This document shows positions 1-11,205 of a DNA stretch of 64,000 nucleotides, one piece after another. A program made the position numbers and the translations under genes. Origin of the DNA: Burhinus oedicnemus (lineage: Eukaryota > Chordata > Aves > Charadriiformes > Burhinidae). The stretch lies in the NCBI GenBank assembly GCA_008921705.1, contig VFFE01007186.1, positions 467,513 to 531,512 of the forward strand, given 5' to 3'. Every line of letters begins with the position of its first letter. The first letter of the stretch is position 1. The notes under the pieces were generated by a model, which was not told the origin of the DNA, ran no database searches, and saw only the letters and a list, made by a program, of their open reading frames with translations.

Positions 1-2171
1 CATAAGTTTAGATGTTCAGAAAAACTCAAAGATTTAGAAAAAAATAAGACTGTTGGTGTCATAAGAAGGGTTTTCACACAGGGAAACTTGCTGAAAAGAT
101 AAAGGAAAAACCTTTCCTATACCTCCTGGTATAAGAGAAGTAATGAGTTTAAACTGCAGTAAAGAATGTTTAAATTAGACACAGGGGAAAACTTGCTAAT
201 TTTAAGGATGATTAAGAATTCGAATGGGTTGCCTAGTCAGAATGCTGGAATCCTTAGGGATTTAAGAATGGATAAAACAAACATCTGTCAAGAATGTGTT
301 AGGACGAGCTGATCCTGTCTTGGGAAAAAAAGTTGATTAAACTCTCAAAATCTTTCAGCCTAACTTTATTTGGTTTCTTCTTTCCTTTTTCTCATCCAGA
401 AGGACTGACTGTGCAGAACAGACTGTGCCAATATTTTAAGTTCTCGTAAAGCTGCTCATGAAGCGTGCATTCAGGTAGACAGGCTGACAGCAGAATACAC
501 TTAAACAGATGTTTGAATTCCCTATTTAAATAGAGAACTTCTCTGAAAATAGGAATTGAAGGTCAAATCCTTCCATAGTTCACCCTTGCTCCCCAGTTTC
601 AGTGAGGAATGTTTTCATCTAGTTGAGTGAAATTTGTTCTTCCACAAGTTAAAATCATTTTTCTTCTTAGGTTGAGTTTAGAAACAAAACTTTTCAAAAC
701 AGATATAATGGGCATATCTAGTAATGACAAGAAAAAATACAATTTTCATTGGTTTGCATTTAAGTTTTCTGAAGCATTGTATTTTGAATATAGCAATTGC
801 AATAAGTGATTGTATTAGAAATTCTATTGCATTCTGCCTGAAGAACTTTCCACATTTTGGCTTTGAATGACAAGGTTGTTGATATATTTGTGCAATTGAT
901 AATAAAGGAAATATGAAGTTAGTGGGACACAATAAGTGAATGATAACCAAGATATGGTCTGAAAGGCTTGAGACCAAGCAGATTGTAATTCATTATAGCA
1001 GAACTCCTTAGAGACTCAAGAAATTTTTCACTGAACGATTAGAAGAGAAATGGTCAGTTCAGTAAGTCACAATATTTTGGGACATAGATCTCAGGTCTTC
1101 CCTTTTAAACATTGCCTTCCTGATATGAAAAAGCATCCACATGATATAGTATATGGAACAATCAAATCTTTTTTACATGTACAATTTTGTTTTGCTGAGG
1201 GAAGGAGAATTCTTTTACTGAGCACAGCAGTACTATGAATTTACTGTCTATATCGGCGCTCTTATTTCAAAGTTGCCCTTCCCAACAACACCTATTTCCT
1301 GTAACACAGAACTTCTTATTTGTTTTACTCATGTCCTCTAGAATGATTTGTTACTCGTTAATGTTAATAGCATGTTATCAGGTCAATTAGTATCATAATT
1401 TCATAAAAGCATCCTGGAAATGATTAAACATGGGAGTTGCAGTAATTGAAAATGATAAGATGGAGACTGGTTGCTTGACAACAGGTGGCCTTTCAATTCT
1501 GAATATGCTTAATGTCTAGGAATATCTGGTATTACAGGTAACTTGTTCCTTTGTGAAGTTAAATACTGGTTTTAATGTATTTTATTTGTTACATTCTGTT
1601 TTACTAAAAGTTTCACATTTTATCTAGCAATACAATGAGTGAAAGTATTGCAGATGAGATCTGAATTTAATTCCTCTTCTTTTGTCTTCCCAATTTTAAA
1701 TATTCTTATATTACTTTGCCATAGCGGATTACATCCTTGGGACATTTCATCAACGGAAGCAAACCTTGTATTCCCCATCCCATGGACTGAATGAGATTCA
1801 CATTCCTTGGGAAAGTAGGATGTGATATCACAGTTAACCTCATCAGAAGGTTGTCTAATCAACTTCAGATCTTGTAATTTTTAGCTTCTGAGTATTTTAA
1901 TGGTATTATTATTGTTTTGATTCAAGGTCCCTCTTGCTATGTTACTATTACTTCCTTCTGCTGACTAGAATTGTTAAAAGAGAACTGAAAAAACAGTTCC
2001 AAATAGCAAAATTATGTTCACACAGCAATTTTAGCTCGGTGTCTTTCTAAATCCAGTATATTCTAGAAGGAAATGGCTTTTTCTTCCTCTCCTGTACCTT
2101 TACCTCTTTGATCTTCCTCTTTGCTTGCACTGGTATGTTCATTTCCTCATTAAGGCATCAGAATACAGATC

Positions 2172-2200
2172 GAAAAAAACCAACCAACCAAACAAAACCC
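2172..2200. repeat. A/C-rich simple repeat (CCAA-like)
   Basis: A short run of A and C with CCAA repeated three times, followed by AAACAAAACCCC. It is low-complexity sequence with no coding meaning. Confidence 0.6.
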
Positions 2201-5200
2201 CATTCATGTTTGTCAGGTGGCACATCGGTTCCATGGTCTGACTCTCTTGTGTATGTTCATGGGCAGAGGTGGCAGCAAAACAGGAAGAGCTGGAACATTT
2301 GTCTCAGCGCAGTACAGACTACAAAGGAATAAAGTAGCTATATAAACACAGCTGACACCCACATGCATGTCTGGTAAATCTTGCATCTCTAGGATAGATT
2401 GGATCCAGATGAGAGGGTGACCTCAAACCTGGTAAGGGATCTGGGAAAGAAGAAACAATACGCACTACCATTAGACCACAAAACGGTTCATCAGACAAAA
2501 GCAAAGACTCAGGATATAGGGAATTCTATTAGGAAGAGCAAGGCTGGCTGGTAAAAACACCTTAATTAGGCAGGAGTCACTAGGTGAAAGCTCAAATATC
2601 TCAATGGACTATGGTTACCACAGCAAAATGTTCACCTTCTGTTTTGAAAGAACTGAATTGAACTTTTGGGTAGCAAAAGCGAAATGTCTGTATATCCTCA
2701 TTTTATCTTGATCACAGTTCTCATTAAAACCTTATTATTAGCTCCTACAATGTTTTGGATAACATCAAAAAAATGAGACACACTTTCATTTTCTGTAATT
2801 TTCTGTTTAGCTCTGAATTTGGACTTATTTTTACTTCCAAATTTACGTAAAAATTCTCCTGTTACATTTTTCCTTCCACTTGCAATGTCCTTCCTAGAAA
2901 TTTAACTATTCCGTGTTGTAAATACTCCTACACTTCCTGCTTGCTTCATGTCTATTATTTACTGCAGTAGCTCATTAATCGTATTTTCTTCTTTGTTAAG
3001 CAAAAGAAGTTAGGAAGGGTGTGAAAGAACTTTCTAATTGCATTTTTCATTCCCACTTTATTTCCCATAAACATGCCAGATCAGAACATGAAAGGACTCC
3101 AGATCTTTAAAATTTAAAACTTGCTCTTTTTTAAGGGAACTATTTCAAGAAATGCCACTATTGCTGCCAGTTCCTCAAACATATGTTCAGAGACTACTAG
3201 AAGACTGTCTTCAGAGTTATGCTAACAATCATAAAATGATGCTGCAAAGTACCCACTTGTGTTTAAACATGCAAACAGTCATTATACACACTTTCTGACT
3301 GTGGTTCATATCTTCTGGTTTCTGAGGAAAATTGTAGCCAGCTAATAACGCATTCATTCTTTATAATATGAAAACCCAGATGGGAGAAGGTTTCTCTCAG
3401 TGATGATTTTCATTGTGTGCTTATTAAGTATAGCAGAAAAAAAATCATTAATCAAAACATAATTTGACAAATTCTTGATTATACCAATATGACTAATGGG
3501 AAAATAACAGTCATTGAGGAAAAAAGGTACAAATTTAGAATATGACTTTGCATATTTGATTGTGGTTAATAACAAGCTCAATATAAAATCAAAATACAGG
3601 CTTTGGAAAGCTAGATAATTTGTGTTAGTCTGCATGAAAAGCAAAGGTATGTTATGGTAAACAGTGATAATGTATTAGTCAACACTGAATAATCAGAATT
3701 TTTTGCCTTCTGAGATTTGCATCAGATCTTCAAGTGCTCAAGTAGAAGACTTTGCAAGATACTGCTTCATAGGTTAATTGTTTTCCAACAGTGTTATTCA
3801 CAGTGACATTACTTCTGCATGTCCCTACTGATACACGCTGTTAAAGTAATTCTTTTTTTCATTAAATTTGTAGAGATAAAATTGCCTGTGTTTTCTATTG
3901 AAGTGTTTTCATTATTGTCTACAGATTTGAAAAGTGTTCTTTTGGTGTACTTTAAAGTAATAGGTGAGGGATCCAGTTATATGCACTGTTACTTTCACTC
4001 CCAGAGAACTTTAACTCTCATGGTAAAACACAGTCTTTTTTGAAGGATATGGGGAAGAGGTGATTTAAAACACCCTAAATAATAAAATTATTAATTGAAC
4101 CATGTAAGAAAATTATTAGCATAATTGTCTCAAGTCTACAGAAAGAGTAATTGTACGTTCTGCCATCTTTGATGGATATTTTAAGGAAAAAGTCTTAGAG
4201 GAAAGGCCATACAGATACATTCTCAGGGGTGCACAGCTGGATTTAAGCTTATTTTGTAGTGTGGTAACAAAATGTTTCTGGGAAAAGAAATTAAGCAGAA
4301 AGCCAGAGGAAAAACATGAAAATATTCTGCTTCCTTTCATCTTTTTATCACTGAACACACTCTCACAAATGTGATCTCATTTAATACTTTCTTACATTTC
4401 ATCAAGATTAATACTGATTATTTCCAGTCATAGATGATGACATTCATTAAATTAACATATGTTCAGCTGTTGTGCATTTTGTCTTTGTAATTCATAAAAA
4501 CATTTCATTCTCAAGTGTTGTTTGGTACCAGTTAGAAAAACTGCAGCTTAATTTCTTCACACTTTTTGGTGCTTTGCAAAGCATTTCCAGTGTGGACTGT
4601 TGAAAGGATTAAACATTGGTGTCAAATACACTTGATTAAAATTTTCTAGTTTGCCTTTTGTTGTATTTTTATGAATATTATATGAGGTTCTGGAGCCTAG
4701 TTGGTCTGGCTTTTCACCAAAAAAAACACAGCAGCCTAAAATCAACAAAAAATTGGTCTCAAGCCCAACAGAGCCACAGCAGCCTGTAAGAGCTGTAGGG
4801 CAGATGGCTCCTGTCTCCACTGTTCTCCCCAGGAAAGGTGACCTGACCCTCTGTGAAAGTGAAAACCTGGTCCCCAGGTGAAAAGGAAGGCAACGGAGCC
4901 CAAACAAAGCTTTCAGGGTTTTGTTGGTTCACCGAAAAATTAGAATCCTTTTCCTAAGTTTTCGCTGTATCTCTTTACTTTCTTCAACATTTTTTTCTTT
5001 GTTTTCTTTCTATTTTTAATATATTTCTATGTACTATTGTAAATCACATAGAGGAATGCTTAATACAGAAAACAAAATTATTGTCAGTTAAGTGTATCAA
5101 CTGCCTCAATATTGTAAACTGCACTGTCTCTGGTAGGTTAGCCTATGTCTTAAAATGACTTGGTTCAAAAATGGCAAAACCCATAGTGTTTGAATTGGTA

Positions 5201-5208
5201 AATTCTAA

Positions 5209-5231
5209 TTAAACTAACTAAACTAACTAAA
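5209..5231. repeat. AACT tetranucleotide microsatellite
   Basis: AACT/AAACT units occur about five times in a row (aaactaactaaactaactaa). The array is short and imperfect. Confidence 0.7.
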
Positions 5232-7030
5232 TTAAAAAGTGATTAAACTGTTCTAGGTATCAACATGAAAAAAGCTACAGCTGTATTTCATACGGCGCTA
5301 CCAAAGATAGCCATCACTCAGCCTCAGTTTTTTGGTTAAGCATGGGACCTACAAATACTCTTCAGAACTGCAGGTTTTTTTAAATCTTGATTGTGAACTT
5401 GATTTTAGACAAAATACATGGAACAAGAGATTTGTTCAACAAAAGGTCAGCCTGAAACATGTGCACACGAATTCACTGTTCTATGAAAAATCTGTCGTGT
5501 GCATTAATGAAGTGGATTAATGTGAAGATTTAGGGCCTGTATACTTGTTTATTCATATAATACATATGTATCTTCTAACAAATAGGCAAAATTAATCTGG
5601 TATACCTGAGCTGTGAACATTGGAGAGCACACTTAGGTGAACTACATATATGTGAACAAACAGTTCTCCTGTGTACACACAAAAACGCAGTTTTTGGGGG
5701 TTTGGTTTTTCATGTTTTTATTTTTATTTTTTAATTTGTAGATGTCTGTAATTATGAACAGGCTTCACTCCGGGCACTAAGAAACATCTGCCTTTTAAGA
5801 TCCTAAAACCTGTTGGACCGTACTTCTATATCCAAAATACGTGCTAGCCTTGTGTAAATGATTTTATAATGAAATGTCTTCTGGAGAAGCTTATGTGGAG
5901 GAGATTTCAGTTGAACATCCAGAGTCCGGAAATCTCATTTCCACAGTATTTATGCACAGAGAAATCTTTTGGTCATGATGTTTTCCCTATGTCACATCCA
6001 GATTGGGTACTTTTTCCCTTGATTCCCAGTGACTTTTGAGAGATAGGTTGGTCCTTCTTATGTACCAAATTAATTGCTTGAATGACTACACAAAACATAT
6101 TGAAAAGTCTAAGGAAAGAATGTGTCATTAATTATAAGGATTAAACTTACAAAGAAGTTAAGTGCATTTCTGTGAATTATCAAAGGCTTTTTTTTATTTT
6201 GAGAAGGTTTTTCATTCTCCACTGGAAAATAGAAATAGTAATACTTCCCTACATCATATAGTAATTTTTTAAATAAAAAAAGGATTGTAGGTTATATAAG
6301 GTTTTAATACTATGATTTGAAGTTTTAACAGGTACATAAAATTTACAAAATTGAACAAGTACATCTAGTTTGGACACCTAACAGATATTAGAAATTTTCG
6401 TGCAACTTTACAAATAATTTACAAACACTAATATCGCTAATTCTTTGATAAATTTATACTAATGGATGAAGAATGTGTAGAAAGACATTGTAAGATCTCT
6501 GGACCAAAGCTGACCAGTTCTTGCAGCTATAATACCATTATACAATTTGTGTGATTAATACAAACAGTACTTTCATTAAGAAATTGAGGTATTTATTTAT
6601 TCTCTGGACAAAAAACTGAGGATATAAATTATTATATAAAAATATTTTACAAATTATTAAGGGTTTTATTTTTTAATTTCAAAAATTAAAATTCAGTAGA
6701 TGACAGAAGCTGATTAAAGTTTTAAATTTATTTTAATAAGGTCCTGAAAAGGAATAATTAAGTTCAAGAATTTTTTGGCAGCGTATTTTGCTTCAGATTT
6801 TCCTTTTTTTTTTCTCCCAATGCATTGTTTGTCAAAAGAAGCTGTATTATAGGTTCTTCACATACCTATCATCAGAACGTTGAAAAACAAAGCCTCTTTT
6901 TTCCAGGAATTAGGGCAGGTTAAGCTGGCAGCGTCTGTGGAGCGTATTGGCCTGGCCCTGAAGAATTGACTGAAGGCACATAGAGAGAAGAATCAAATAA
7001 TATTTTTGCTACTCATTCCATAGGTACAGG

Positions 7031-7240
7031 AGAGGAAAAGATTATTTGTTTATTTGTTTGTTTGTAGACAGGGAAAAAGTTTGGTTTTCCACCTCTTCCT
7101 AGAGGAAAAGATTATTTGTTTATTTGTTTGTTTGTAGACAGGGAAAAAGTTTGGTTTTCCACCTCTTCCTAGAGGAAAAGATTATTTGTTTATTTGTTTG
7201 TTTGTAGACAGGGAAAAAGTTTGGTTTTCCACCTCTTCCT
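7031..7240. repeat. Perfect tandem triplication of a 70-bp unit
   Basis: Three back-to-back copies (7031-7100, 7101-7170, 7171-7240) read identically at every base. Each unit starts AGAGGAAAAGATTATTTG, contains a short (TTTG)-rich run and ends CCACCTCTTCCT. The flanks (GGTACAGG before, TTATTTCTGA after) are not part of the array. There is no spacer between copies and no reading frame that makes a sensible protein. Complete identity means recent expansion, gene conversion or an assembly artefact. Confidence 0.95.
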
Positions 7241-7609
7241 TTATTTCTGAAGTTCTACAAATCTACAAAAGTGAATGTCTAATGATTAGCTTATGAAGGC
7301 TATATTCTTAATGTCAACCCGATTACTTACTTAAAACTATGAACTTTTAATTATTCACAGGAATGATCTCACTTATGGAATGGGAATTTTTTTCTGAGTA
7401 AATTTTTTGTCACTTATTTCTTAAGAAAATCATGATTTGGATTATACTGTGATGTATGACATAGTTTGAAAAATCCTTTTTCTTAGAAGCAAAGTATGAA
7501 AGAAATCAATAGAAACCAAACAAATTTTATTCAGAGTGGAAGATAAAACAAAAAGATTTTTGAACAAGAGAGCAGAACACAGAAAAACAACTAGCTGAGG
7601 CCCAGTAAT
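7241..7609. other. Unique AT-rich spacer
   Basis: About 370 bp lie between the 70-bp tandem array and the 3' end of the outer CR1. I see no gene, RNA or transposon end in it. Confidence 0.6.
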
Positions 7610-7827
7610 AGAATCATAGAAGCATAGAAACATTTAGGTTGGAAAAGACCTTTAAAATCATCAAGTCTAACCGTTAACCTAACACTGCCAAGTCCACCAC
7701 TAAGCCACATCCCTAAGCACCACATCTACATGTCTCTTAAATACTTCCAGAAATGGTGACTCCACCACTTCCCTGGCAAGCCTGTTGCAATGCTTGACAA
7801 CCCTTTCGGTGAAGAAATTTTCCTAAT
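7610..7827 (-). mobile_element. Outer, older CR1: 3' part
   Basis: This is the 3' end of a CR1 LINE in minus orientation. It begins on the plus strand with the reverse of the terminal octamers (AGAATCATAGAAGCATAG), then AGGTTGGAAAAGACC and a run ending GAAGAAATTTTCCTAAT. That is exactly where the CR1 consensus would continue into the C-terminal ORF2 region. Here it stops, and the matching continuation resumes 3.0 kb away at about 10851. I infer that one element was split by the younger CR1 between them. The tail belongs to a different CR1 subfamily from the inserted copy. Confidence 0.9.
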
Positions 7828-10800
7828 CATAGAATCATAGAATGGTTAGAGTTGGAAGGGACCTTAAAGATCATGCAGTTCCAGCCCTCCTGCCATGGGC
7901 AAGGACACCTCCCACTAGACCAGATTGTTCAAAGCCTCATCCAACATGGCCTTGAATACCTCCAGGGATGGGGCCTCCACAACTTCTCCAGGCAACCTGT
8001 GCCAGTGTCTCACCACCCTCACAGTAAAGAATTTCTTCCTAATATCTAATCTAAATCTAACCTCTTCCAGTTTAAAACTGTTACCCTTTGTCCTATCACT
8101 ACACTCCCTGATAAAGAGTCCCTCCCCATCTTTCCTCTAGGCCCCCTTTAAGTACTGGAAGGCTGCTATACAGTCTCCGCAGAGCCTTCTCTTCTCCAGC
8201 CTGAATAATCCCACCTCTCTCAGCCTGTCTTCATAGGAGAGGTGCTCCAGCCCTCTCATCATGTTCGTGGCCCTCCTCCGGACTTGCTCCAACTGGTCCA
8301 TGTGCTGATGGCTCCAGAGCTGGATGCAGTACTCGCGGTCTCACCAGAGCAGAGTAGAAGTGCAGAATCACCTCCCTTGACCTCCTTGCCGTGCTTCTTT
8401 TGATGCAGCCCAGGATATAGCTGGCCTTGTGGGCTGCAAATGTACATTGCCAGGTCATGTTGAGCTTCTCATCAACCAACACCCCCACGTCCTTCTCATC
8501 AGGGCTGCTTTCAATCCATTCTTTGCCCAGCCTGTATTTGTGCTTAGGATTGCCCAGGCACCCCTGCAGGATCTTGCACTTGGCCTCATTGAACTTCATG
8601 AGGTTGGCATGGGCCCACCTTTCAAAGCCTGTCAAGGTCCCTCTGGATGGCATCCCTTCCCTCCAGTGTGTCGACTGCACCACACAGCTTGGTGTCATTG
8701 GCAAATTTGCTGAGGGTGCACTCAATCTCACTGTCCATGTCACCAACAAATATGTTGTACATCACCAGTCCCAGTACTGACCCCTGAGGAACACTATTTG
8801 TCACTGGTCTCCCCTTGGACATTGAGCCATTGACCGCAAGTCTTTGAGTGTGACCATCCAGCCAATTCCTTATCCACCGAGTGGTCCATCTGTCAAACCC
8901 ATGTGTCTCCAAGTCAGAGACAAGAATAACATGCGGAACAGTATTAAATTTTTTGCACAAGTCCGAATAGATGGTGTCAGTTGCTCTTTCCTTATCCACC
9001 AACACTGTAATGTCATTGTAGAAGGCCACCAAATTTTTCAGGCATGATTTGCCTTTAGTGAAGCTGTGTTGGCTGTCACCAATCACCTCCTTATTTTCCA
9101 TGTACCTTAGCATAGTTTCCAGGAGGATCTGCTACATGATCTTGCCAGACACAGAGGTGAAACTGACTGGCCTGTAGTTCTCCAAGTCTTCTTTTTTTCC
9201 CTTTTTAAAAATGGGCGTTACGTTTCCGCTTTTCCAGTCAGTGGGAACTTCACCGGAATGCCATGACTTCTCAAATTTGATTGATGGTGGCTTAGCAACT
9301 TCATCCACCATTTCCCTCAGCCCCCACAGATGAATCTCATCAGGTCCCATGGACTTGTATACCTTCAGATTCCTCAGATGGTCTCAGACCTTGTCTTCTC
9401 CTACAGTGGGCAGTTCTTTACTCTCCCAGTCCCTGCCTTTGCCTTCTGCAACTTGGGCAGTGTGGCTAGAGCACTTGCTGGTGAAGACTGAGGCAAAAAA
9501 GTCATTGAGTACCTCAGTCTTCTCCATATCCTGGGTAACTAAGTCTCCCAATTCCTTCTGGAGAGGGCCCACATTTTTCTTAGTCTTCCTTTTATCACCA
9601 ACATACCTATAGAAGCTTTTCTTTTTGCCCTTGTTGTCCCTGGCCAGATTAAATTCTGTTTGGGCTTTAGCTTTCTGACCTGATCCCTAGCTGCTTGGAC
9701 AATTTGTTTGTGTTCATCCCAGGCTAACCCGTCCTTGCTTCCACACTCTGTAGCCTTGTTTTTTTGGATTGAGATTGTCCAGGACCAACTTGTTCATCCA
9801 TGCAGGCCTCCTGGCATTTTTGCCTAACTTCCTCTTTGTTGGGATGCATTGCTTCTGAGTTTGGAGGAGGTGATCCTTGAATACTCACCAGCTTTCTTGG
9901 GCCCCCCTTCCCTCCAGGACTTTATCTCACAGTACTCTGCCAAGCAGATCCCTGAAGACACCAAAGTGTGCTCTCCTGAAGTCCAGGGTAATGAGCTTGC
10001 TGTGCACCCTCCTTGCTGCCCCGAGGATCTCAACCTCCACCATTTCATGGTCACTGCAGCCAAGGCTGCCCTTGAGCTTCACATTCCCCACCAGCCCCTC
10101 CTTGGCAGTGAGAACAAGGTCCAGCACGGCACCTCTCCTCATTGGCTCCTCTATCACTTGGAGGAGGAAGTTATTATCAACGCATTCCAGGAACCTCTTG
10201 GATTGCTTATGCCCTGCTGTGTTGTCCCTCCAAGAGATATCGGGGTGGTTAAAGACCCTCATGAGGACTAGAGTTTGTGAATGTGAGGCTGCTCCTATCT
10301 GTCTATAGAGGGCTTCATCTGCTTGGTCTTCCTGGTCAGGTGGCCTGCAGCAGACCCCCACTATAATGTCACCTGTCCCTGCCCTCCCTTTAATCCTGAC
10401 CCACAAGCTCTTGGTCAGCTCCTCATCTATCCCCAGGTGGAGGTCCATGCACACCAGCTGGTCACTGACATAGAGGGAGGCACCCCCTCTTCATCTCCCC
10501 TGCCTGTCCTTCCTGAAGAGCCCGTATCCTTCCATTCCAACACTCCAGTCATAGGAGCCATCCCACCATGTCTCCATGATACCAATAAGATCATAGCCCT
10601 GTAGGCGTGCACAAGTTTCTAACTCCTCTTGTTTATTTCCCATGCTACATATGTTTGTATAGAGGCATTTAGGTTGGGCCCTTGATGAAGTTCACTTCCT
10701 GGCTGGAGGGGCTGGAATTCCTTTGTGCTGCACTCCAGGTGCTCTCCTGCTGACCTGTGATCCTTCTCCAGGTTCTGGGCATCTATTACTGGCACTGGCA

Positions 10801-10850
10801 TCAAACTGGTAGGAGTGGGATGGATTGAAGTTCCCTTTCCCTGGCAACTT
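7828..10850 (-). mobile_element. Younger CR1 LINE nested inside the older CR1
   Basis: A nearly 3-kb CR1 retrotransposon in minus orientation. Its 3' terminus is the octamer pair CATAGAATCATAGAAT at 7828, followed by GGTTAGAGTTGGAAGGGACC. The 5' end is near 10850 (AAAGTTGCCAGGGAAAGG on the minus strand), just upstream of ORF2, so ORF1 and the 5' UTR are missing as in most 5'-truncated CR1 copies. It encodes the endonuclease and reverse transcriptase of ORF2 as a broken frame. A possible 4-bp target duplication, TAAT, is visible on both sides (7824-7827 and 10851-10854). CR1 usually makes no clear duplication, so this is tentative. The exact 5' boundary is uncertain by about 10 bp. Confidence 0.92.
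7864..10660 (-). pseudogene. CR1 ORF2 (endonuclease + reverse transcriptase), disabled
   Basis: In its family this protein nicks target DNA with an APE-type endonuclease and copies its own RNA by target-primed reverse transcription. Reading down the minus strand: the N terminus is CSMGNKQEELE at about 10643, then the endonuclease with the E of METWWD and an SDH catalytic motif at 10047-10055. A linker with [10 protein letters not shown] follows near 9180. The reverse transcriptase carries SVPQGSVLG, and its catalytic box reads FAND instead of FADD (codon 8697-8699). The C-terminal region runs to a TAA at 7864-7866. Lesions I can read are: in-frame TGA at 10491-10493, TGA replacing Trp at 9927-9929, a frameshift near 9670, a TGA near 9384, a TAG at 9132, a one-base insertion near 8623, a short deletion near 8335 and a TAG at 7915-7917. 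It cannot make an active protein. Confidence 0.92.
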
Positions 10851-11205
10851 TAATTTAAATCTAAATCTCTCCTGGCACAACTTGAGGCTGTTTCCTCTCA
10901 TCCTATCTCCTGTTACTTGGGAAAAGAAATCAACACCCACCTCACCACAACCTCCTTTCAGGTAGTTGTAGAGAGCGATAAGGTCTCCCCTCAGCCTCCT
11001 TTTCTCCAGACTAAACAACCCCAGTTCCCTCAGCCATTCCTCATAAGACTTGTTCTCTGGACCCTTCACCAACTTCCTTGCTCTTCTTTGGACACGCTCC
11101 AGCACCTCAGTGTCCTTGTTGTGAGAGGCCCAAAACTGAACACAGTATTTGAGGTGCAGACTTGCCAATATCAAGTACAAAGGAACGATATGTGTATAAT
11201 CTTCC
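10851..11205 (-). mobile_element. Outer, older CR1: ORF2 C-terminal part
   Basis: This is the continuation of the element at 7610-7827. On the minus strand it encodes a recognisable CR1 ORF2 C-terminal region with the blocks [30 protein letters not shown] and ALYNYLKGG, followed by the [13 protein letters not shown] block. Similarity to CR1 fades at about 11205, where the element is 5'-truncated. The protein frame stays open across this segment and runs on into the inserted younger CR1, giving a chimeric frame (see findings). It is a dead fragment. Confidence 0.9.

Larger units (their letters stand above)
1..7030. other. AT-rich unique DNA, no gene recognised
   Basis: This stretch has many stop codons in all frames, only short open frames (under about 120 codons) and no recognisable protein domain, transposon end or RNA gene. 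It contains short simple repeats near 2172-2200 (CCAA-rich) and 5209-5231 (AACT), and very AT-rich patches near 6230-6430 and 6560-6740. I read it as intergenic or intronic bird DNA. Confidence 0.6.

Noticed and set aside
7031..7240. Direct repeats considered as a CRISPR-like array
   Set aside because: The units are contiguous without unique spacers, and the DNA is vertebrate.
8427..8780. Plus-strand frames of 94-117 codons
   Set aside because: Antisense to CR1 ORF2 reverse transcriptase and thumb region; no independent similarity.
9849..10308. Two overlapping plus-strand frames of about 140 codons
   Set aside because: They lie antisense to the CR1 endonuclease region, whose minus-strand translation is clearly recognisable. 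They are shadows of that reading.
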